A stretch of 52,266 bases of DNA from Xanthomonas codiaei (GCF_002939785.1 NZ_MDEC01000033.1:1-52266); one strand, 5' to 3'. Shown: positions 9,795 to 18,842, counted from the stretch's first letter. A program made the numbers and translations. Notes: generated from the letters alone by a model not told the origin.

Positions 9795-10445
9795 TCAGCG
9801 CTTGGCCGGCGCGGCGTGCTCGCGGGCGATCAGATAGTCGGCAATCTTCAGCATGTCCGGGTAATTGCGCGCGCCGATCAGGTAGCGGCCGTTGACGATG
9901 AGCGCCGGGGTGCCGGACAGCTTGCTGCGCAGCGCGAACTCGCGCGCGGCCTTGAGCCTGGCATCCACCGCCTCGCTCTTGAAGGTGTCCACGAAGCGCT
10001 GCTGCGGCACGCCGTAGTCGGCATAGAACACCGCCAGTTCGTCCGGGGAGACGTTCTGGGTCGGCACGCTCTGTTTTTCGTGGATGGCGTCGAACATGGC
10101 GCGATGGCTGCGCTTGGCCACGCCCAGGATGTCGGCGGTGAAGTAGGCGCGCGCGAACGCATCCCAGAAGCCGCCGAACGCCGCCGGCACCGGAGTGAAG
10201 CGCACGTAGGACGGCTGCCTGGCCGCCCAGGCTTCCAGCACCGGTTCGAAATGCGCGCAGTGCGGGCAGGTGTAGCCGAAGACTTCCACCACTTCGACCT
10301 TGCCGGCCAGTGGCGCATACGGCTGGCCGCCGTCGATCAGGGTGTAGTCCTCGCCTTCGACCGGCGCCGCCTTCTTGTCGGCGGCACAGGCCGCCAGCGG
10401 CGCCAGGATCAACAACAGCAGGGACAAACGGGAAAACAGGTTCAT
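9795..10445 (-). CDS. dsbA: DsbA-like thiol:disulfide interchange lipoprotein
   Basis: A 216-residue protein with a lipoprotein signal (lipobox LAAC, Cys20) and no long linker. It has the DsbA active site CPHC (residues 60-63), the classical dipeptide of strongly oxidising DsbA, and the cis-proline segment GTPALIV. It probably catalyses disulfide formation in the periplasm while anchored to a membrane. It is the upstream partner of a tandem pair with the gene at 8891-9703. Cytochrome c4 lies further upstream on the same strand, separated by a terminator-like hairpin, so transcription may start anew here. Xanthomonads commonly carry two adjacent dsbA genes, which supports the call. Confidence 0.92.
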   Translation of the reverse strand: MNLFSRLSLLLLILAPLAACAADKKAAPVEGEDYTLIDGGQPYAPLAGKVEVVEVFGYTCPHCAHFEPVLEAWAARQPSYVRFTPVPAAFGGFWDAFARAYFTADILGVAKRSHRAMFDAIHEKQSVPTQNVSPDELAVFYADYGVPQQRFVDTFKSEAVDARLKAAREFALRSKLSGTPALIVNGRYLIGARNYPDMLKIADYLIAREHAAPAKR

Positions 10446-10482
10446 GCAGGCTCCGTGGGGATGCGAGGGAAGGCGGGAAACG

Positions 10483-10510
10483 ACGACGCCGGTCGCGGGA
10501 CCGGCGTCGT
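10483..10510 (-). terminator. Terminator hairpin after the cytochrome c gene
   Basis: ACGACGCCGGTC (10483-10494) pairs perfectly with GACCGGCGTCGT (10499-10510) around a 4-nt loop. On the minus strand it follows the cytochrome stop by 46 nt and is followed by a short CGTTT. It separates the cytochrome gene from the dsbA pair. Confidence 0.75.
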
Positions 10511-10556
10511 GACACGGTAAGGCAGTGGCGCAGCCTAGCTCACGAGCATGCCGGCC

Positions 10557-11354
10557 TCATGAGCGCGCCGGCGCCGCGGCAGGCAGCTGTGCGGCCGCCG
10601 CATCGTCGGCGCGGTCGTGCAGGCCTTGCAGGTAGCTGGACAGCGCCTGGATCTCCTGCTCGGTGAGCGGGCGCGCCACCTGCGCCATGATATTGAACAG
10701 CGCCGGATCGCGCTGCTGGGTGGTGCCGGCCTGGTATTCCTTCAGGCGCCGCGCCACGTAGTCGGCATGCTGGCCGCCCAGGCGCGGGTAGGCCGGGCCC
10801 GGATTGCCGCCGCCGGACGGACCATGGCAGGCCATGCAGGCCGGCACGCCACGCGCAATGTCGCCGCTCCGGTAGAGCTTTTCGCCGACCTCGTAGAACT
10901 TCATGCCCTGGTACGGGCCCTCGGCGATCATCGCGTCGTCGGCCACGCCGGCGGCGGACTTCTGGGTGGCGAAGTAGGCGCCCAGGTCGCGCATGTCCTG
11001 CGCGGTAAGGTCCTTGACGAAGGGCACCATCACCGCCGACATCCCGGTATTGCGCTCGCCGCTGGCGATCAGCGCCACCTGATGCGCCACGTAGCGCTCG
11101 GTCTGCCCGGCGATGCGCGGATACATGGCCACCGCCGGATTGCCGTCCGGCCCATGGCAGGCCGCACACGCGGCGGCCTTGGTCTGGCCGGCCTTGGCGT
11201 CGCCCCAGGTGGTCTTGGCCAGGTCCACCTCCAGCGGCGCAACGCGCACGGGTGGCGGATCGGGGATCGGCGTGACCGCCGACTGCGCGAACGCCACGGC
11301 CGCGATGACCGGCACGGCGAGGGCGGCGAGGACTAGCACACGAGCATGGCGCAT
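10557..11354 (-). CDS. Periplasmic dihaem cytochrome c4
   Basis: This 265-residue secreted protein has an N-terminal signal peptide ending near VAFAQS and two haem-binding CXXCH motifs, CAACH at 63-67 and CMACH at 173-177. Each is followed by a PRxxGQ segment and a distal Met region, so the protein is two fused cytochrome c domains typical of cytochrome c4. Such proteins shuttle electrons from the bc1 complex to terminal oxidases in the periplasm. The C-terminal end is Ala-rich. It is divergent from engB; the two starts are 144 nt apart. Confidence 0.9.
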   Translation of the reverse strand: MRHARVLVLAALAVPVIAAVAFAQSAVTPIPDPPPVRVAPLEVDLAKTTWGDAKAGQTKAAACAACHGPDGNPAVAMYPRIAGQTERYVAHQVALIASGERNTGMSAVMVPFVKDLTAQDMRDLGAYFATQKSAAGVADDAMIAEGPYQGMKFYEVGEKLYRSGDIARGVPACMACHGPSGGGNPGPAYPRLGGQHADYVARRLKEYQAGTTQQRDPALFNIMAQVARPLTEQEIQALSSYLQGLHDRADDAAAAQLPAAAPARS

Positions 11355-11498
11355 CAGCTAAAGCTCCGTATGGACCCGGCCCGCGCGCATTGGGTACTGG
11401 CAGTGGCAGGCGTGCCCGGATTATCGACACGCCTTTGCGCCAGGGTCAACGAACAGTGCAGCAAAACCGGCGGACGCCGAACGTGCGATCCTAGGGGG

Positions 11499-12122
11499 AT
11501 GTCGCTCCTTATCGAACAAGCCCGCTACCACCTGTCCGCCCACAACGCCCGGCAACTGCCCGACGATGGCGGCCACGAGGTGGCCTTCGCCGGCCGCTCC
11601 AATGCCGGAAAATCCAGCGCGCTCAATGCGCTGACCCGCCAGAACTCGCTGGCGCGCGTGTCCAAGACCCCCGGCCGCACCCAGCAGCTGGTGTTCTTCC
11701 AGATCCAGCCCGAGCGCTATCTGGTGGATCTGCCCGGTTACGGCTATGCCAAGGTGCCGCAGGACCTGCAGGCGCACTGGCAGGCCTTCATCGACCGCTA
11801 TTTCCGCACCCGCGAGGCGCTGCGGGGGCTGGTGGTTGTGATGGACATCCGCCACCCGCTCAAGGACTACGACCTGCAGATGCTCGGTTACGCCGCCGAA
11901 CGCGGCCTGCCTGCGCACGGCCTGCTGACCAAGGCCGACAAGCTCGGCCGTGGCCAGCAGATGCAGACCCTGCAGAAGGTCAAGAAGGAGGTGGCCTCGC
12001 GCTTTGGCGACAGCGTGACCGTGCAGACCTATTCGGGCGAATCGCGCCAGGGCGTGGACGAACTGCGCGGCATCGTCGGCGGCTGGCTGGGCCTGGACGT
12101 GGAAGCGCCCGCCACCGAATGA
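11499..12122 (+). CDS. engB: Ribosome biogenesis GTPase EngB (YihA/YsxC)
   Basis: EngB is an essential GTPase that helps assemble the large ribosomal subunit. The 207-residue product has all G motifs in order: G1 GRSNAGKSS (32-40), the G2 region KTPGRTQ, G3 DLPGYGYAKV, G4 TKADKLG, and a G5-like SGES. The start at 11499 has AGGGGG immediately upstream and gives the standard length; the frame open to 11346 would add an atypical leader through the promoter region shared with the divergent cytochrome gene. It is followed by a 352-nt spacer and gshA. Confidence 0.95.
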   Translation: MSLLIEQARYHLSAHNARQLPDDGGHEVAFAGRSNAGKSSALNALTRQNSLARVSKTPGRTQQLVFFQIQPERYLVDLPGYGYAKVPQDLQAHWQAFIDRYFRTREALRGLVVVMDIRHPLKDYDLQMLGYAAERGLPAHGLLTKADKLGRGQQMQTLQKVKKEVASRFGDSVTVQTYSGESRQGVDELRGIVGGWLGLDVEAPATE

Positions 12123-12474
12123 TGCTGGCGGCGGTCCTGGCCGCGGCGCTTTGGTGCAATGCACGACGGCGAGCGGGTGTTCGCCGGTTGTTCTCACCGT
12201 TTGTATCCACCTCATCCGGGCATGGGCGCATGGCCTGAGCCCCGTTTGCTGGCGGTGACCGCTGTGCGCCGGTGCGGTCGGTGGCGCGTTCCCACTGCGG
12301 CCGTTGCGATGGGTCCGCGCGGGCCATGGCCGGAGCGCGCCATGCGCATGGATGGAAATCTCAGACCCGGCCGGTAGCGGCAATTGTTCCAGGCCCTGCA
12401 GGTATAGTGCGGGCCTTGCGGTGGCTGGGGAGTACCCCCACATCGTCCCACCCCTTTCGTTTGCGAGCCTGCCC
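12123..12474. other. Intergenic spacer between engB and gshA with a possible promoter
   Basis: No convincing gene is present. TATAGT at 12403-12408 is a good -10 match, but the -35 region around 12380-12386 (GCAATTG) is weak. If used, transcription would start near 12415, about 60 nt before the TTG start of gshA. No stable repeat was seen. Confidence 0.4.
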
Positions 12475-13839
12475 TTGTCGAGTCCCAGCCACGTTGCCGA
12501 AACGCCGATCACCGAACGCGCGGAACTGGTCCAGGTGCTGGCCTCCGGCGAGAAGCCCCGCACCGACTGGCGCATCGGTACCGAGCACGAAAAGTTCGGC
12601 TTCCAGCTGGACGACCTGCGTGCGCCAGCGTTCGATGGCCCGCGTGGCATCGAGGCCTTGCTGACCGGGCTGACCCGCTTCGGCTGGGAGCCGGTGCAGG
12701 AAAACGGCCGCACCATCGCATTGCTGCGCGACGGGGCCTCGGTGACCCTGGAGCCGGCCGGCCAGCTGGAACTCTCCGGCGCGGCGGTGGAAACGCTGCA
12801 CCACACCTGCGTGGAAACCGGCACCCATCTGGACGAAGTGGCGCAAGTGGCCGGCGAGTTGCAGCTCGGCTTCCTGGGCATGGGCTTCCAGCCGAAATGG
12901 CGCCGCGACCAGATGCCGTGGATGCCCAAGGGCCGCTACCAGATCATGAAGAACTACATGCCCAAGGTCGGCTCGCTCGGCCTGGACATGATGACGCGTA
13001 CCTGCACGGTGCAGGTCAACCTGGACTATGCCACCGAAGCGGACATGGCCAAGAAGTTCCGCGTCTCGCTGGCGTTGCAGCCGATCGCCACCGCGCTGTT
13101 CGCCGATTCGCCGTTCACCGAGGGCAAGCCCAACGGTTACCTGAGCTACCGCTCGCATATCTGGACCGACACCGACGCCGACCGCACCGGCATGCTGGAT
13201 TTCGTGTTCGAAGACGGCTTCGGCTACGAGCGTTACGTCGACTATCTGCTCGATGTGCCGATGTATTTTTCGTACCGCAATGGCGTCTATCACGATGCCA
13301 GCGGGCAGAGCTTCCGCGACTTCATGCAAGGCAAGCTGCCGGCCCTGCCGGGCGCGTTGCCGACGCTGCGCGACTGGTCCGACCATATGACCACCGCCTT
13401 CCCGGAAGTTCGCCTGAAGAAATATCTGGAAATGCGCGGCGCAGACGCTGGCCCATGGAATCGCCTGTGCGCGCTGTCGGCGTTCTGGGTGGGCCTGCTG
13501 TATGACGACACCGCGCTGGATGCGGCCTGGGACCTGGTCAAGGAGTTCAGCACCGCCGAACGCCACGCGCTGCGCGACGGCGTGCCCAGGCATGCCCTGG
13601 GGCTGCCGTTCCGTAATGGCACCGTGCGCGACCTGGCGGTGGAGGCGGTCAACATCGCCCGCGAGGGGCTGCGCCGGCGCGCGCGCCTGAACCGCGATGG
13701 CCAGGACGAGACCGGCTTTCTGGATGTGATCGCCGAGATCGCCGAGAGCGGCGTCACTGCCGCCGAGCGCAAGCTGGCGCTGTATCACGGCGCGTGGAAG
13801 GGCGATATCGATCGCGTGTTCCGCGAGTTCGCGTACTGA
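12475..13839 (+). CDS. gshA: Glutamate-cysteine ligase, plant/alphaproteobacterial type
   Basis: This enzyme joins glutamate and cysteine in the first step of glutathione synthesis. The protein resembles the plant-type GCL family rather than E. coli GshA: it has the N-terminal [11 protein letters not shown] substrate/metal segment, [37 protein letters not shown] in the centre (cited only by its ends, WMPKGRY and CTVQVNLDY), and a C-terminal helix-rich part. The TTG at 12475 is chosen because it gives 454 residues, the normal length, and the conserved region begins soon after. Glutathione is the cofactor for the formaldehyde pathway at 18567-21547 and for the glutaredoxin at 38205-39131, so the gene links to other functions in the window. 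Confidence 0.93.
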   Translation: MSSPSHVAETPITERAELVQVLASGEKPRTDWRIGTEHEKFGFQLDDLRAPAFDGPRGIEALLTGLTRFGWEPVQENGRTIALLRDGASVTLEPAGQLELSGAAVETLHHTCVETGTHLDEVAQVAGELQLGFLGMGFQPKWRRDQMPWMPKGRYQIMKNYMPKVGSLGLDMMTRTCTVQVNLDYATEADMAKKFRVSLALQPIATALFADSPFTEGKPNGYLSYRSHIWTDTDADRTGMLDFVFEDGFGYERYVDYLLDVPMYFSYRNGVYHDASGQSFRDFMQGKLPALPGALPTLRDWSDHMTTAFPEVRLKKYLEMRGADAGPWNRLCALSAFWVGLLYDDTALDAAWDLVKEFSTAERHALRDGVPRHALGLPFRNGTVRDLAVEAVNIAREGLRRRARLNRDGQDETGFLDVIAEIAESGVTAAERKLALYHGAWKGDIDRVFREFAY

Positions 13840-13956
13840 GCATCGAGACAGCAGTGCCGGACGCGCTGGCATTGCCGCGCCTCTGGCCGGGTCTTGACGT
13901 GGAACACGCCGGGGGCGGCGCAGCGCGCTTGCGACTGTTTCCACTGAAGACAGCGA

Positions 13957-14094
13957 ACAGAGCGGCTGCACAGCCGCCAGGCGGGCGCGGGCGTTGTCCG
14001 GAATCGGCATGGGCTCTTCGTCAGCCCCGGTTTCGAGCGCGCCGTCCCCCGCATCTGACGATTGCTCGCCACGTGTGTCAGCTGTCTGAGTCGT
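13957..14094 (+). repeat. Diverged copy A of the about 140-bp dispersed repeat
   Basis: The core GCCGCCAGGCGGGCGCGG (13973-13990) and GGAATCGGCATG, followed by the ATCTGACGATTGCTCGCCACG part and TGTCAGCTG end, follow the same order as the copies at 21965, 24059 and 42657. It is the most diverged of the long copies. It lies between the convergent gshA and histidine kinase genes; the rest of the 364-nt spacer (13840-14203) shows nothing else. Confidence 0.6.
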
Positions 14095-14203
14095 CATCGC
14101 AAGGGCTGCCGACTCGCGGGCAGGGCTGAAGCCGGGTGCTGATCCTCACGGCCCACCCCAGGTGATCGGTCTGAGCCCCTGTGAGCGACCGGCCTTGGCG
14201 AGG

Positions 14204-15688
14204 TTAGCGCCGCTCCGGCATGCACGGCAGGCGCACGGTCACGCGCAGGCCGCCGTGGGCGCGATTGTCCAGGCGCAGGTCGCCGCCATGGGCCAGCACG
14301 ATGCTGTGCGCCACCGACAGTCCCAGGCCAATGCCGCCGGTGCCGCGGTTGCGCGAGGATTCCCCGCGCACGAACGGCAGCAGCAGTTGTTCGCGCTGGG
14401 TGGGATCGATGCCAGGGCCGTCATCGTCGATCCAGAGCACCCCATCCTCGCCGTCGCGCTGCAACTGCAGGCGTGCGCTCCTGCCGTATTTCAAGGCGTT
14501 TTCGAGCAGATTCATCACCGCCCGACGCAACGCCAGCGGATCGCCTTCCAGGGTGATCGCCGGGCCGGGCAGCAGTGCGGCGTCGGCGCCGATATCGGCG
14601 GCGTTGTCGACCACGCTTTCCACCAGCAGGCGCAGATCCAGCGGTGCGCGTTCGCCGCGATGGCGATCGTTCTGGATGAAGTCCAGCGCCGCGGAAATCA
14701 TTGCCTTCATCTCGTCGATATCGGCCAGCGCCTTGTCGCGCAGCGGCGGTTGCAGGTCGTCCAGGCGAAACGACAACCGTGCCAGCGGCGTGCGCAGGTC
14801 GTGCGCGATCGCCGCGACCATGTGGGTGCGCTCGTTGATCAGGCGATTCAGGCGGCCCTGCATCGCGTTGAACGAATCGGCCGCACGCACGATCTCCGGC
14901 GGACCGCTGCGCTGCAGGGCGGCGGCGTGGGGATTGCGGCCCAGCCGGTCGGCGGCTTCGGCAAAGCGCTTGATCGGCGCCGACAACGCGCGCGAGAACC
15001 ACCAGGCCAGCGGCACATTGACGAGCAGGCCGGCAAGGAACAGCAGCACGATATGGGTCTTGAACTCGGCCGACAGCTGCCGGCGCGGCGATTCCACCGT
15101 GCGCCAGCGGCCATCGGGCTGCTGCAGGGCGGCGGTGAAGCCATCGAGCAGCGGTACGCCGGGGGTCAGTCGTTCGCTTTCCCAGTCCTCGGGCGCCTGG
15201 TCCGGGTGCGGCGCGTTGCCGACAGGGGCTGCGTCGGCCGCGCGGTTGGGGGGCCATCGGGGCGCCATCGACGGCGCGCTCTCGCGGCTTTCGGCCTCGG
15301 TGCCGCGGTGCGGCGCCGGCATACGCGGAAGCTGGCCACCGTCGGCGAACGGGCTGTCGCGATCCTCTGCGCTGCGGTAGAACCGCACGTGGCGTTTGTC
15401 GACATCCAGCCAATGGGCAAGCAGCATTTCCGCGAACGGGTCGCGGACCTGATCCGCAGGCGGTGTCGGCGCCTGCGCGCCATCGCGGACCTTCAGGGTC
15501 TGGGTGCCGGCCGGCATGCGCGTGGACAGCAGCGCCACCACCTCCGGCGGATGCACCGGAGGCTCGTACACCGGGGTCCGCATCACCAGCAGGGCGATAC
15601 CGATGACCTGGGCGGTAAGCAGGGCCACCGCCAGCAGCACGAAGGTACGGGCAAAGATCGACAGCCCGCGCCGTGCCGGCTTGCTCAC
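14204..15688 (-). CDS. Sensor histidine kinase (EnvZ/OmpR class)
   Basis: A 494-residue inner-membrane kinase. A first membrane helix at about residues 12-35 is followed by a long Pro-rich periplasmic region (about 38-210) and a second helix at 211-231. Then come a HAMP linker, the H-box with phospho-acceptor His296 (AAIAHDLRTPLARL), the N-box NLLENALKYG, G1 DDDGPGI and G2 GTGGIGLGLSVAH. All catalytic boxes look intact. It overlaps the upstream response regulator gene by 4 nt, so the pair is translationally coupled. The signal is unknown; the periplasmic domain has no recognisable fold and is rich in charged and Pro residues. Confidence 0.92.
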   Translation of the reverse strand: MSKPARRGLSIFARTFVLLAVALLTAQVIGIALLVMRTPVYEPPVHPPEVVALLSTRMPAGTQTLKVRDGAQAPTPPADQVRDPFAEMLLAHWLDVDKRHVRFYRSAEDRDSPFADGGQLPRMPAPHRGTEAESRESAPSMAPRWPPNRAADAAPVGNAPHPDQAPEDWESERLTPGVPLLDGFTAALQQPDGRWRTVESPRRQLSAEFKTHIVLLFLAGLLVNVPLAWWFSRALSAPIKRFAEAADRLGRNPHAAALQRSGPPEIVRAADSFNAMQGRLNRLINERTHMVAAIAHDLRTPLARLSFRLDDLQPPLRDKALADIDEMKAMISAALDFIQNDRHRGERAPLDLRLLVESVVDNAADIGADAALLPGPAITLEGDPLALRRAVMNLLENALKYGRSARLQLQRDGEDGVLWIDDDGPGIDPTQREQLLLPFVRGESSRNRGTGGIGLGLSVAHSIVLAHGGDLRLDNRAHGGLRVTVRLPCMPERR

Positions 15689-16404
15689 AGGCGCGAGACG
15701 CTCGGCAGCAGCATATAGCCCTCGTTACGTACGGTGCGGATCAACTCGGTATGGACGCGCTCATTGATCTTGCGGCGCAGACGGCTGATCTGGCTGTCGA
15801 TGGCGCGGTCGTAGACGTCGGTGTCGCGGCCACGGGCATAGTCCAGCAGCTGGTCGCGGCTGAGTACCCGCTGCGGGTGCTCGACGAAGGTGCGCAGCAG
15901 GGCGAATTCGCCGTCGGACAGATTGATGAAGATGCCGGTGGGGTCGCGCAGGTCGCGCCGCACCACGTCCAGCCGCCAGCCGGCGAATTCGTAGACGTTG
16001 CCGCATTGATCGGACTGTTCGCTGCTGGCCTGGCTGCGGCGCAGCAGCGCACGCACGCGGGCCAGCAATTCGCGCGGATTGCAGGGTTTGGCGAGGTAGT
16101 CGTCGGCGCCCACTTCCAGGCCGATGATGCGGTCGGTGTCGTTGCCCAGCGCGCTGAGCATGATGACCGCCGGTGAACCGCGCTCGCTGGCCAGGGCGCG
16201 GGCCGCGCTCAGCCCATCTTCTCCAGGCATCATCACGTCGAGTACGATGAGATCCGGGCGCTGCCGTGCCATGCTGGTGCGCATGTCCGCCACGTTCTCG
16301 GCCACGTCCACCTGGTAGCCATGGGCGCTCAGAAACTCGCCGATCAGCTTGCGTAGGTCGGGGTCGTCGTCGACCACGAGAACACGGGGTTGTTGCGGGT
16401 CCAT
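15685..16404 (-). CDS. OmpR-family response regulator
   Basis: A 239-residue regulator with a receiver domain (phospho-acceptor Asp56 in LIVLDVMMPG, acidic pocket VDDDPD, conserved Lys106 in AKPCNP) and a C-terminal winged-helix DNA-binding domain (FALLRTFVEHPQRVLSRDQLLDYARG, cited by its ends FALLRTF and LLDYARG; then SQISRLRRKI). The start at MDPQQPRV is favoured because the receiver begins directly after it; the longer frame to 16533 adds a non-conserved leader. It forms an operon with the kinase at 14204-15688 and is divergent from a glycosyltransferase. Target genes cannot be predicted. Confidence 0.92.
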   Translation of the reverse strand: MDPQQPRVLVVDDDPDLRKLIGEFLSAHGYQVDVAENVADMRTSMARQRPDLIVLDVMMPGEDGLSAARALASERGSPAVIMLSALGNDTDRIIGLEVGADDYLAKPCNPRELLARVRALLRRSQASSEQSDQCGNVYEFAGWRLDVVRRDLRDPTGIFINLSDGEFALLRTFVEHPQRVLSRDQLLDYARGRDTDVYDRAIDSQISRLRRKINERVHTELIRTVRNEGYMLLPSVSRL

Positions 16405-16634
16405 GGAAGTCGTCGTCGGTGGCACGGACGCTGGCCCGCGCAGGGTGGAGGCTGAGGCTGCCGGATACATGATGCTCGCAGGGGCATGGCTGGAACAGCC
16501 ATCATAATGATCGAATTTGTCAACCATTGGCACATGTGCAAAGCGACATGACGGGACGAGACATCACGCAGGACATCATCGCTTCGGCACTGTGCCATCC
16601 CGGTGATGAGCGTGCGCATGACAAGGCATTTCCG

Positions 16635-17648
16635 ATGATGCGGGTGATCAGCCGCGACAATGGCGTGGGCCTGACCCGCGACATGGTGCTGATGGCGCAG
16701 ACCCTGCGCGCCGGCGGCGTGCCGGTGCAGGAGGTCGGGTTCACCAGCCAGCGGCTGCAGGACACCGGACGCGAGGCGCGGCTGTGGGCCAGCCGCGCCC
16801 TGTTCGGTCGGGTGCCGCTGCAGATCTTTTCCGAGCGCGTCTATGCGCGCTGCCTGCCGTTGGGGCAGCGCAACCTGCTGGTGCCCAACCCGGAATGGCT
16901 GCTGCCCAAGTGGTTGCCGTTGTTGCCGAAGTTCGATGCGGTGCTGTGCAAGACCCACCACGCCGAGCGGATCTTCCAGACCCTGGGCTGCGCCACGCGC
17001 TACATCGGCTTCACCAGCCCGGACCGCTTCGATGCGCAAGTGCCGCGCCAGCGCGCGTTTTTCCATCTGGCCGGGCGCAGTACCGCCAAGGGCACCCGGG
17101 TATTGCTGGAGACCTGGAAGCAGCATCCGGAGTGGCCGTTGCTGACCGTGGTGCAGAACCCGCGCACCGCCGGCAAACCGATGGTCGCGCCCAATATCGA
17201 TCACCGGGTCCGTTACCTGGACGACGCCGAACTGCGCCGGTTGCAGAACGCCCATCTGTTCCATATCTGCCCCTCGGAAGCGGAAGGCTTTGGGCATTAC
17301 CTGATGGAAGCCTTGAGCGTGGGAGCAGTCACCCTGGCCACCGATGGCGAGCCGATGAACGAGCTGGTCAGCCCCGGGCATGGCGTGCTGATCCCGGTCG
17401 CCGAGGTGCGCCAGCGGCGTCTGGCGTCGTATTACTACGTCGATGGGGCCGGCATTGCGCACGCCGTGGAAGCTGCGCTGGCCCTGTCCCAGGCAGCGCT
17501 CGATCAGCTGTCGGCCAATGCCCGCGCGTTCTACCAGGCCAATGACGGCGCCTTTCCGGCGCGATTCCGCGCTGCGGTTCTGGCCTCGCTACCCGAGCAC
17601 GCCGCCGAGGGGGCGGCCGGTGCGGCACCGGTGGTCGTCGAACGTTGA
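16635..17648 (+). CDS. Glycosyltransferase (GT-B, family 1/4-like)
   Basis: About 337 residues. The C-terminal half has the nucleotide-sugar binding signature of GT-B enzymes, CPSEAEGFGHYLMEALSVG, with the EX7E pair, and a following GEPMNELV segment. The N-terminal half starts with ISRDNGVGLTRDMVLMA, a pattern found near the start of related proteins, so 16635 (ATGATG with AAGG upstream) is preferred; in-frame ATG 16548 and TTG 16527 remain possible. There is no signal or membrane segment. Sugar and acceptor are unknown, and no polysaccharide cluster is adjacent. It is divergent from the two-component system. Confidence 0.8.
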   Translation: MMRVISRDNGVGLTRDMVLMAQTLRAGGVPVQEVGFTSQRLQDTGREARLWASRALFGRVPLQIFSERVYARCLPLGQRNLLVPNPEWLLPKWLPLLPKFDAVLCKTHHAERIFQTLGCATRYIGFTSPDRFDAQVPRQRAFFHLAGRSTAKGTRVLLETWKQHPEWPLLTVVQNPRTAGKPMVAPNIDHRVRYLDDAELRRLQNAHLFHICPSEAEGFGHYLMEALSVGAVTLATDGEPMNELVSPGHGVLIPVAEVRQRRLASYYYVDGAGIAHAVEAALALSQAALDQLSANARAFYQANDGAFPARFRAAVLASLPEHAAEGAAGAAPVVVER

Positions 17649-17779
17649 TGGACCGCGGCAGCCGGCTGGGTGAGCGTCTGCCATCGCAGTTGCACGCGTC
17701 GGGCAGGGGTCGACGAATCGCCTGCCACTGGCAACGACATGGCGCACGGCGCAGCGGTATCTCGCTGCGCATCGACCCG

Positions 17780-18290
17780 ACAAGGCGAGGTGAACCGGTC
17801 GCCGCGAGACGCGCCCGGCGCTGTCCTGTTCGCCGCAACCGCCCATAGCGCCGCCATCGCCACGGCCAGCACCGTGCCGAGGGAGTCGGGGAACGCCAGC
17901 TAGCGGGCGGTGCCGGGTATCAGGCCGGCTGCCGCGTGCACGCCCGAAAGCCCGACCAGCCGAGATTGAACGGCACCTCGGCGCGGAAACAACGGGTCGT
18001 GATCACTACCGCCAGCCACCACCACCACGCGCTCGCGCCCCAGAACGGCAGCGCGCCGATCCCGCCGAGACCACCGGCGGTGGCTCCGATGTCGGCCTGG
18101 CCCTGCGCAGCGAAGATGGCGGGGGCATGCCGGCCGATCGACGGCATGCCCAAGGCAGCAGTGCCCAGCGTCCAGGGCGACAGCCAGATCGAAGCCTCAA
18201 TGTTGGCCGGAGGACGCCCCTGCAGTGCGGGCTGCCGCGGCTGGACCGGCGTTTGCTCCCGATGTGGTAGCGCGCCAACTTGTTTGCCTT
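17780..18290 (-). pseudogene. Decayed TehA/SLAC1-type transporter (tellurite-resistance/dicarboxylate transporter family)
   Basis: On the minus strand, one frame (about 18290 to 17918) reads WLSPWTLGTAALG, then GALPFWGASAWWWWLAVVITTR and EVPFNLGWSGF before a stop. These match the last helices of TDT-family transporters, where PFNLGWWGFTFPLG is typical. A different frame from 17872 continues with LAVAMAALWAVAANRT and RGDRFTSPC, which fits the C-terminal helix of the same family. At least one frameshift and loss of the N-terminal half make this a pseudogene. The flanks 17649-17779 and 18291-18530 show no gene. Confidence 0.55.
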
Positions 18291-18531
18291 ACCTGCAGCG
18301 CTTGCGCGATGTCTGCAGGCCGTTCAAGCGGGGCGCGAGGTGTTCCTCAATGGCTAGAGTTCGCTGCATGACGCGCTGCGCAGGCGCGTGCGGCAATGCA
18401 GCAGCGGAGCGCCTCGACAGGGAGGGTCAATGCAAGGTGGCGCTGCAGGGAACGCCATCGCCGTTCATCGCTCGATCTCTGCAGACGGAAACATTGCACG
18501 CACCGACATCGCTTTTTCTCCGGATTTCTCT

Positions 18532-18548
18532 ATACTGCCCCCCAGTAT
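18532..18548 (+). promoter_or_regulatory. FrmR operator overlapping a -10 element
   Basis: ATACTGCCCCCCAGTAT has perfect ATACT/AGTAT arms around a C6 tract, the form expected for operators of the CsoR/RcnR/FrmR family. TATACT at 18531-18536 is also a good -10 hexamer, so bound repressor would block RNA polymerase. The site ends 18 nt before the frmR start. Confidence 0.85.
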
Positions 18549-18566
18549 CCTGGATCGAGGGCCGGC

Positions 18567-18842
18567 ATGCCGCATTCGCCGCTGGAAAAGAAACGCGCAC
18601 TGGCGCGGGTACGGCGCTTGCGTGGACAGTGCGACGCGCTTGAGCGCGCGCTGCAGTCGGGCGCAGACTGCGCTCCGGTGCTACAGCAGATCGCCGCGAT
18701 CCGGGGGGCCGTCAATGGGCTGATGTCGCAGGTACTCGAAGCGCATATCCGTGAAGACTTCGGCCATGCCGCCGCGTCCGATGCGCAACGTGCCGAGCGG
18801 GTGCAGGACCTGCTCGGTCTGGTCCGGTCCTACCTCAAATGA
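18567..18842 (+). CDS. frmR: Formaldehyde-responsive repressor FrmR
   Basis: FrmR is an all-helical CsoR/RcnR-family repressor that releases DNA when formaldehyde crosslinks Pro2 to a cysteine of a neighbouring subunit. The product has 91 residues, exactly the usual size. It carries Pro2, Cys35 (GADCAPVLQQI) and His60 (VLEAHI), the residues that define the formaldehyde sensor rather than the nickel or copper sensors. GAGGG at 18557-18561 supports the start. It heads an operon with frmA, gfa and frmB, and an operator lies just upstream, so it should repress its own operon. Confidence 0.93.
   Translation: MPHSPLEKKRALARVRRLRGQCDALERALQSGADCAPVLQQIAAIRGAVNGLMSQVLEAHIREDFGHAAASDAQRAERVQDLLGLVRSYLK

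Noticed and set aside
14162..15718. 518-codon plus frame opposite the histidine kinase
   Set aside because: Antisense to intact kinase boxes; composition biased to Arg/Gln/His/Ala, no recognisable motif.
17936..18643. 235-codon plus frame over the transporter pseudogene and into frmR
   Set aside because: It overlaps the frmR operator and start in another frame and shows no family resemblance; the minus-strand TehA-like reading explains the first half better.
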